Assembly (NCBI GenBank): GCA_944989445.1
Contig: CALYLW010000213.1
Location: 402,501 to 466,500, forward strand
Direction of reading: 5' to 3'
DNA length: 64,000 nt
DNA from: Ampullaceana balthica
Lineage: Eukaryota > Mollusca > Gastropoda > Lymnaeidae
The translations under genes and the position numbers were made by a program. The notes below the pieces were generated by a model. That model was not told where the DNA came from. It made no database searches and was given only the letters and a program-made list of their open reading frames with translations. This document shows, one piece after another, positions 47,996-64,000 of the stretch. Position 1 is the first letter of the stretch. The number at the start of each line of letters is the position of its first letter.

Positions 47996-50900
47996 TTTGA
48001 AAATGTGTAGATAGGGGTCTCAAAAGTCACCACCAAAAGGTATGTAAACATTTCCTTAAAATCCTCGCCAAAGATTTTTACAATATTTGGGTCTTCCAAA
48101 AATTATTTTAAAACTATTTTACCTGAAAACTTAAGATTGGTTGAAATATATTTTCACAACATTCAATGTTTTCGGTATACGTTTTAAAATTTATAAAAAT
48201 ATTTTAATTGGATTTTGTTAAGAATTTTATGAAATATTTTTATATAGCCACACTAAAAAGATACATTTTTTTTACCTTGGTCAATAAAATTGCCTACAGC
48301 TGGTTGCTTGAAATAGCAACGACAGCCTTCTTTAGCTCTTTCTCATTTCGTTATATAAAATTTCTATATCTTATACTTAAGAAGGCTTGGAATTCAGGGC
48401 CTGGTTTACATATTATAAATACTTGGTAGCTAAGGGAAATTTTGGTTCTTAAATAAAAAATCTGTTTAAATAATTCACATTACTCAAGTTGTAAAACTTA
48501 TTTTCCTATTCAGATAACTTTACGTCTTTGAATTGAATATTTTACCACCAGAACAATAGCAATGTCAACTTCTGCAAGCAATGTTATCAAAACTTAGATA
48601 AGAAATTTTTGTATGAATTTGTAAACTAAGAAGTCTATGAGTGATTATTTTATTTTTTCGCCTTATATTTTTATTGTGAGAATGAAATTAAAATGTCAGT
48701 CTTGTTTTATTGCAACGATCTTCTACAAATTGTCTATTAAGATATAATATGTTATAAGTGAACACATTTCCATACCATTAAACTGTCACATACTCAACAG
48801 AGCTTTCGATGGTGTTCTGTCATGACATTATTTGACATTCAATTCATTTTGTTTTGCTGCAGGACAGCTTAAGAATTTGTTCAAAAAATATTTATTGGAT
48901 GTTCTATTTTTACTTGCACATCCATTATGAGTTAAATTTTAATTGTGACCTTAAGCGTAAATGTTTGAATATTTTAAATTTTTTGTTTGCTTTTTCCAGA
49001 TCAAGTTGATTTTGATGTTAGTCATTGTTATGAAAGTAGGTCAGAGGTAAAAGCTTAGATCTATTAGGGAGTTATGACAAATCTTTGAATTACTCATAGA
49101 AATGGTTATGCAAAGATCCATTAAATCTAAGATAAAACATTTCTTCATAATTATGATGATGTTTTTAGAAATATATTATTGAAACTACTGAAACATATTT
49201 TGTGAAGAACATCACCATATTAGTTTAGATATGCATAATCATGTGATATAAAGCTAGTTTTAAATCAAAATAATTAAAATATGATATTGGGAACCACAGG
49301 ACAATAGACCATATTGTCAACAGTTTTAAAACCTCTGGTCCATGTTAAAGTTTGTGTACATATTTTGTTCCACTGGACAAGCTATGATAAAACAAGCTCC
49401 TCCTTAACATTCCAATGGTGGATTATATGTTGTCTATGATTGAAATTGTGAACTGTGTACATCTGATTTCTATAGTAATGCTTCTTTTGTTTTGTTTATT
49501 TATATTTTTATTTAGATCTCCTGAAAACAAAATGTTTGTCTTCCTAATTTTTAATTTAAATGATTTACCATTTATTCTACTTCTACAGTGAACTCTTGCT
49601 TATCATATTCTTGTGTCATAACAGCACCTTTTACTTATCTGTCTAAATATATATATGCACCAAAATATGCAAAATGTGCATTAAAACTTGTTAGCAAGAG
49701 TGCAATTGTTTAATCTCCAACACCGAAGAAGTACCCTACCCTACTTCAATTTTGAATCAACCATAGATGGTGATACTATATAATCATACATGGCAAACAA
49801 GAGTTTACTGTAGCTGGAGCATGCTTGAAAGTTTTTACACTAATGATACAGAGCTAACACATGACAAGGTCTGACTTCATTCTCCGACATTTTTTCTAAA
49901 TTGGAACAGATTATTAAGTTCTACAGTATCTTTTTCATTATTGTATTTTTTTATTTTGTCTGAGCTGAAATGAAGTCATTTTAACAAAATAAACTATGCA
50001 GTTGCCTATGCATATACATTGATTTGGGGATTTTTGCAATTAAAAACTGATAATTAAAACTAATGGTTATAAAAATCATAGACCATGACATATGGTCAAA
50101 CAAACTTCTGGATAGGATATGTATGTATTATTAAAAATGTTTTTCATAATTGACTTGCATTAATTTTAAATAATTGGGTCAACTCAAATTTTAATCAGAT
50201 ATGTTGTGTAATGAAGCTCATGTAGTCTTTTTTTAAAAACCTCATCCTGTCTAAAACTTTAATTATCATTGGCACCAGTACAGCTTTAAAAATACAGGCA
50301 AAATGAATGTCCTGGTTTGTGAGATAAATATAAATTGGAGGCCAGGATATTTATAGCTCAAGTCCCTTACCTCAGTGCACCAAGTGGTCATGAACAGCAT
50401 TATTACTAATAAATGCTATATGAAAAAAGAAATTCACTTGCCAAGATTAATATTAACTAACACAAGAGTGGTAGATTATATTGGTATGCCTCCTCTAAGT
50501 TTGTGTCTCAGGGGCACCTTATTTGCATGTTCATTACATATCTTTATCAAAGTTCTCAAGGTATATTTTTCTTTTCTTATAAATGGAGAAATATGTGTGT
50601 TGTGTAACCCCCTTTTCTATGTGTAAACCCCCCCACAGCACATGCCTCCCACCCATGATGTCCAAGGAAACTTTTTAAGATCTTTATTATATTTATATAA
50701 TGAATTATTAAATTAAGAAAAAACTTTTATCAAAACAAGGTGCTTTTAAAAATTTGTCTTATTTGCTGCATCGATTGAACGGTAAAATGAAGAATGATTT
50801 TGTCCACCAGACAACACACATTCATACTGAAGAATTGATCAAATAGAAATTGACTAAAGAAGCTTTTTCAATTTTTATTACATCCATTTTTTTTTCATAA

Positions 50901-51627
50901 GACTTGCAGTACTTGAACATTTCATATAACCCTTAGATGTAGGCTGTTAAAAAAGACAGTGCTAACACACTGGCCCAATGCCGAGAATGAGAGTGATGGA
51001 GTATTCCCATGCACACAATACACTACTCACATTCTCAATCAAATGCATATACAATCAATGAAACATGTGTAGCCAAATTGTATAAGGACAGGATTTACAT
51101 CTCAAAAGTATAACTGGCTAAAACAGATGCTTTTTTGTTAAAAAAGGAAAAAAGACTTGGCAGCTATTAAAAAATATACACCTTGTTTTAATAATTAAAA
51201 TGCAAAAAGCTTGTCATCTTTCTTGCTCACAGTCTAAACTTGTAGATTCAATAATTCAAAGGGTTTTTTTTCTTTAATGTTACGAACTTTTTGATTATAA
51301 CAGACACCAGAAGTAACAATCTAGTGAAACTTGAGAAAAAAAATTACTTTGCTCAGCACAACATTTATTTGAAGAAAATATATAGACAAAACAACAATAT
51401 TGACAATGTGAGAAAACTCTATAATATACAAGTAATCAATCTGTCATCCCCCATTTTATAAAGAAAAAAAAATGAAGATGAATGAAAGTGATGAAGATGA
51501 TAATAAATTATTTTAAAACCTTTTTGTGTTTTAAAAAAAAAGATTGGGGGAAAAACAATTTACAAGCACACCTCCCAAAAAAAAAGCAGTACAATGTTTA
51601 AAAATACTGCAAAATAACATCGACTTC
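47996..51627. other. Intergenic region between convergent DGK and eIF4A
   Basis: AT-rich with A and T runs and no recognisable gene. It may include extended 3' UTRs of either gene. Confidence 0.5.
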
Positions 51628-51738
51628 TTTATTATTGTTTGAAACTCATTTGGCTTTCTCAAACTTCATACAAAGAAATCGGCGATGGGCACGTTCAGAC
51701 AGCACAAATCTTTGACCGGTGGATGAAACTATCAAGTA

Positions 51739-59560
<7,822 letters not shown>

Positions 59561-59978
59561 TTCTCCAATCAATGTATTAAGTGAAAAGACAGGATAGTAC
59601 CCGTAAACCGGATCAGGATGCGCATTGATATTATAACGTAAACTTAAAATATGACATAAGACGATAATTTTTATTACAAAATGTAACAGTTAATTTTTAA
59701 TTTTCGATTGTTTTATTAATTTAATACATAAATATATTTAATATTTATTCTTAATATAAGTAAAATATAATTCAATTCAAAAACTATTTTTGCGGAAAGA
59801 TCTACATTTGCTCGAAGGTTGTTCGCCCACAATTTGACGTCATTAAAAGAGTGAAGAGACTGGACATTTAGACATTTATTATTAAATTACATATCACACA
59901 TTTAATTGAAATTCCTTGTTTCTCGTTTGTTAAATATAACATAGACTCAACATTTTTAAAACTTATTAATTTTATGTA
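59561..59978. other. eIF4A 5' UTR and promoter region
   Basis: Sense strand has TTATAATATC about 45 nt before a TCTTTTC run that could be the start site. Beyond that it is AT-rich without clear signals. Confidence 0.35.
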
Positions 59979-60022
59979 GGACGCAATAATCTTCTGTATA
60001 GAAGGAGCGTCTGTAACAGATA
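59979..60022 (+). mobile_element. LINE 3' tail fragment, second family
   Basis: Matches the last part of the 5540-5750 element (taggacgcaataatcttctg, gaaggagcgtctgtaacag) but ends without the GATAA repeat. Confidence 0.55.
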
Positions 60023-60332
60023 AAATGTTGCTATCATTTTTTGTTGTTGTTTTTTTTTAAAGGGAATTCGGAATAAAACTATTTAAATTAGGTCACTTAT
60101 TCATGCTATACATTTTATTATAATTAGATATAGTCTCTATAAAAAAAAATTAATTCAATATTTAAATGTCTCAGTAGAAATAAATAATGAATTTAATCTA
60201 TTAAGGCTTTACAGTGTAATATCTGTAACACAGATAGGCGTAGGCCTATTACAGTAATAATTACACGCAAAATTACGGACTTAGTGTAGATCTTTATGAA
60301 AAAAAGAAAAGGCTACTTGCACTATTAACTAG

Positions 60333-61685
60333 TGTATTACCCGTCACAAATGACGGAAGTTTTAAGCTGAAATCTATTTATTTTGAAAAAGTGCACTTTT
60401 TTAGGGCGCCTGCGGCGCCCACCTTTTGACAAATGCCCACCTAACTTGTCCTTGTTTGATTAATACGAAATATTAAACTTTCTGAAATGTGCACACAGTA
60501 TTTTATAATAGTGGTTGTAGGGCGCCTACGGCGCCTCCTTTGTTTTTTTATTTTATAATTGACCATCATCAAATCCTCTTTTTTAAATCCTTTATATTAA
60601 CTCGTGGTGTCTGCGGCCGACCTTGCTTGCTTGTCGCCAAAACTTTTGATCGATTTTTAACCCACTTGCTCGCAAGATGGAGAGCTGAAATTTTGCAGGC
60701 AGTTTCGTACCGATGATAAAAACAATGTATCAAAATTTCAGATCGATCGCATGTGCCGTAATTAAATTATTGATTTTTTAGATTATTTTATTTATTCCTA
60801 TGTATCATGCTATTTTTTGAGATAGAGCGTCGCGGTGCGTATTATATTGAACAACCTTTCTGTCGCGCAATAAGGTGCGTATTTTATTGACAGCTCTTTT
60901 TATAAACATATTCCTGATCGGTGCGCATTATATTAAACATGTTTTACGACACAAGTGCAATTTTGTATTTCTGGATGGTCTTGCGCTGCGTATTATAATG
61001 AACATTCTTTTAGTTACGTCTCGTACATAAAGGATTTATAGTGAAAAACTTGGTTTTTTACGGGGTTTTATTTTATTAAATCATTTATATTAACTCGTGG
61101 TGTCTGTTTGAGCCCTTGCTTGCTTGTCGCCAAAACTTTGGATCGATTTTAACCCACTTCCTCGTAAGCTAGCGAGCTGAAATTTTGCAGGCAGTTTCGT
61201 GCCGATGATAAAAACGATGTATCAAAATTTCAGATATTGCATGTACTGTAATTAAATTATTGAATTTTTGGATTATTTTATTTATCACTGTGTATCATGT
61301 TAAATTTTTGCGATAGAGTGTCGCGGTGCGTATTATATTGAACGACATTTCCTGTCGCGCAATAAGGTGCGTATTTTATTGACAACACTTTCTATAAACA
61401 TATTCCTGATCGGTGCGCATTATATTAAACACGTTTTACGAGACATAACTACAATTTTGTATTTTTGGCTGGTCTTGCGCTGCGTATTATAATGAACATT
61501 CGTTTAGTTACGTCTAGTACATAAAGGATTTATAGTCAAAAACTTGGTTTTTTTACGGGTTTTTTTATTACATGGTTCCCTTTTCCAAAATTCAGTTCAA
61601 ACAATGACGTCATATAATAAATTACATTGCATACATACATGCATACATACAGACGACGGGAATTATGTATATTGATTATAATTCC
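60333..61685 (-). mobile_element. Composite repeat Y with two X units inside
   Basis: The left edge reads ctagtgtattacccgtcaca and the right edge gggaattatgtatattgatt. The same edges, closer together, occur inverted at 24780-25207 and 43368-43634. The middle holds two tandem X units (60583-61045, 61073-61540). It looks like a family of deletion derivatives, one of which captured X. Confidence 0.6.
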
Positions 61686-61854
61686 ATGCTTTTTTTCTGT
61701 TTAGTGCGTAGTAAATCTAAAAAAAAATTTGGTTCTATGGACGAGGAGGCGTGTTTAAATTGTTGCATTCTCTTGTGGAATTTATAAACTAATGAAAAAT
61801 ACATGGCTACCGCTATCAGGCGGTTTAACCGAGGGGTCTGTGAACAGCGGTAAA

Positions 61855-62425
61855 TTATCTACTTTATGGAATTATGGAATTCTCTACCATTTCACATCCG
61901 TAGTATTCCAACTACCAAGTCCTTCAAGACTGCACTTAAGACGCATCTTTTCAAAATGAAGACCACAGGGGAAAAAACGGCTATGTGACATTTTTAAAAT
62001 TTATTAGTTATACACTGTATCTGATAGAGGGTCATAAATAGAATGTTCTGAATGAGTTTTTATCAAACAATTTTGTCTCTAGTCCTATTAAAAATTCTAA
62101 TCTATTGAGTTAATTTATAAAATAATGTGTATAATTTTGAACTTTAAATCTTGAATATCTAGAAACTACAAAAATGTGACATAGCCGTTTCTTCCCTTGA
62201 GCTCTTCAAATGTATTTACAAAATTAATGAAACAACATTTCTTTTAATGATTAACGTAGCTTATGTGTAATGTACTGTCCTTTATATTGTTATTATGGTA
62301 TGAATGTTTATTTAATTATTATAATATGTATGTTATGATCTCCATGTAAAGCGCTGTGAGCCCGGTTCCTTGCTGGGATACAGCGCTATATAAATTATCA
62401 ATTATTGTTATTATTATTATCTCAT
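61855..62425 (+). mobile_element. 5'-truncated LINE with ORF2 C-terminal remnant
   Basis: From 61868 the sequence reads WNSLPFHIRSIPTTKSFKTA, then LKTHLF, the conserved C-terminus of CR1/L2-type LINE ORF2. A 3' UTR follows with gcgctgtgagcccggttcc and gcgctatataaatta, ending in a TTA/TTG microsatellite. Copies of this 3' end occur at about 1690-1925 and 23510-23636. Confidence 0.75.
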
Positions 62426-63194
62426 TTGGGGTTAAAAAAAAAGGGAACTCTTGGCGTTTGACCAAAAACCAATCGAACAATTATATCAAACTTAAAACGT
62501 TTATAATTGTATCAAATAGATTCACCCCCTCCCCCCCCCCAAAATGATATTCCGCGTCGTTTTGACTTAAAATATCTATACATAATCCTTATCAGATCAT
62601 TTTTATACACTTGACATGCTTGTAAAACTCACCAGTTGCATTTCCGTGGGGGAGGGGGGTGCTAACAATCCCCGAGTCATGTGAGCAGGACCTCGAGTCT
62701 GCTAACGCACACTGAAACGTGTATATTTTGGGTTAACGGGCAAGAAAGTTCGTCGACTACTGCCGTGAGAGAATCAAACGGAGCGGCGGTGACATCTCAA
62801 ATGCTTTGATGTCAACATCAAACGACGCAGGGTAACAATTTCATACATTCTCATGAGTTCTCAAACTTTAGGATTATAATTAGATTTAATTTCCATTTCT
62901 TGATAACATACGCCGACCGTTGTCTGATGGCTTACACTTTGAGAAGCACTGATTTACATCAACAACAACAAAAAATCATTAAATAAATTGTAAGTGACCA
63001 AATATTTCAGTGGAAGTTTTATTTTAATTTACCCTTTTGATGTGACGTCACATTTCTTCAACCCCCCCCCCTCTCTCCCCCTCGTCACGCATCGTCACAA
63101 AAGTTTGACCCCCTCCCCCCTAGGTGCGTGACGTCATTTATGGACAGCCCCCAAAGAACGTAACTCTGACCAAAATTAACGAAAATGGCCACAA

Positions 63195-63284
63195 GGGGCC
63201 ATCCATAAATGACGTCACGCACCTAGGGGGGGGGAGGGGGTGAAAAATCGGCAAAAATCGCGTGACGTCATTTATGGACGGCCC
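63195..63284. mobile_element. 90-bp palindromic MITE
   Basis: Inverted ends ggggccatccataaatgacg and cgtcatttatggacggccc surround a G-rich centre. The short flank ACAA may be the target duplication. A partial relative lies at about 63027-63155. Confidence 0.6.
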
Positions 63285-63519
63285 ACAAGTATTGCTTATG
63301 GTGCTAAAAGTTTTACCAGCATCCCCAAAACATTGACTAAATTATGCCACCTGGAGCTACTATCAAAAGTGACCCTTATTAAACCATCATGTGCACATAT
63401 AATGGAGTATAAAAATACCCTGTCCCTGTATTAGTCCCAACCGCAATGGCCACAGCATTGCACTTAGTTTCAAAACCTTAAGTAGTTTTTATCGTTGACA
63501 GGACAAGTCAAGTGAACAC

Positions 63520-63690
63520 AAGACAAGTAAACGACATGTGAACATACGGACAAGTGAACATACGGACAAGTGAACATACGGACAAGTGAACATACGGACA
63601 AGTGAACACACGACAGCTGAACACAAGACAACCAAACACACGATATGTGAACATACGGACAAGTTACAAGACAAGTGAACACTCGGGCAA
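63520..63690. repeat. 16-bp minisatellite, about 9 copies
   Basis: Core acatacggacaagtgaac, degenerate at its right side where related acacacgacaa words continue to about 63750. Confidence 0.85.
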
Positions 63691-64000
63691 GTGACCTCAC
63701 TGACAACTGAACCTACAGTCTACAGACAACAGAACACACGACAAGTGAACACAAAACCATTTTCTTAATATCATAAAATATGATAAATCAGCAATAACCA
63801 TGAGAAAAGATGGCAATAGATGCATGTACCTTGATTGGTACCAAAAAAAAAGTTATATCCATGGTTTGGTTGTCCATTCAGATGGGGTTGAGCCACCGAC
63901 TAGTGTAGTTTTGTTAAGAGATCCTTGTATATTTGATAACTAAGTGGATTCTCTACATTTTCTTCCTAAAAAAAATAAATTTAAAAAAAAACGCTCACAC

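Overview
This window looks like nuclear DNA from a mollusc, most likely a gastropod snail. That is inference: it is AT-rich, its genes are split by many introns, it carries several LINE/SINE/MITE families, and its introns are packed with long minisatellite arrays. No bacterial or viral gene organisation is present. Two protein-coding genes can be assembled by joining exons across consensus splice sites, and they converge tail to tail.

Plus strand, about 1-48 kb: a type II diacylglycerol kinase (delta/eta-like), 5' truncated by the window edge. I place 25 exons between 6128 and 46922. They encode the end of C1 domain 1, C1 domain 2, the catalytic domain, a Ser-rich linker, the accessory catalytic domain, a helical region and a C-terminal SAM domain. 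Exon 16 carries one extra G in a G6 run that breaks the frame. Almost every large intron holds a minisatellite. In at least five introns the array begins at the 5' splice site and repeats the exon end plus the donor. The first intron also holds a 5S rRNA gene or pseudogene (1292-1411).

Inside DGK intron 2 (9248-19056) lies a complete, young LTR retrotransposon on the minus strand (10748-17256). It has identical 320-bp LTRs, an AATGG target duplication, a gag ORF and a 1225-codon pol ORF. Its enzymes are of Ty3/gypsy type, but integrase lies upstream of reverse transcriptase, the order that defines Gmr1-like elements. A nested cluster of foldback elements follows (17532-18836).

Minus strand, 59560-51739: a complete eIF4A gene (9 coding exons, 412 codons plus stop). 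Its introns contain what I read as a family of box H/ACA guide RNAs. One version sits in a tandemly duplicated unit of about 0.6-0.74 kb (four intact copies and one truncated, 52736-55573). Diverged relatives lie in two other introns. eIF4A genes are known snoRNA hosts in vertebrates, so the location fits.

The right end (59.6-64 kb) is eIF4A upstream DNA filled with dispersed repeats: a LINE 3' end with an ORF2 C-terminal remnant, TIR elements and a short minisatellite.

The strongest leads are the expanded intronic H/ACA family, the splice-donor minisatellites, and the Gmr1-like element with a SCAN-like capsid region.
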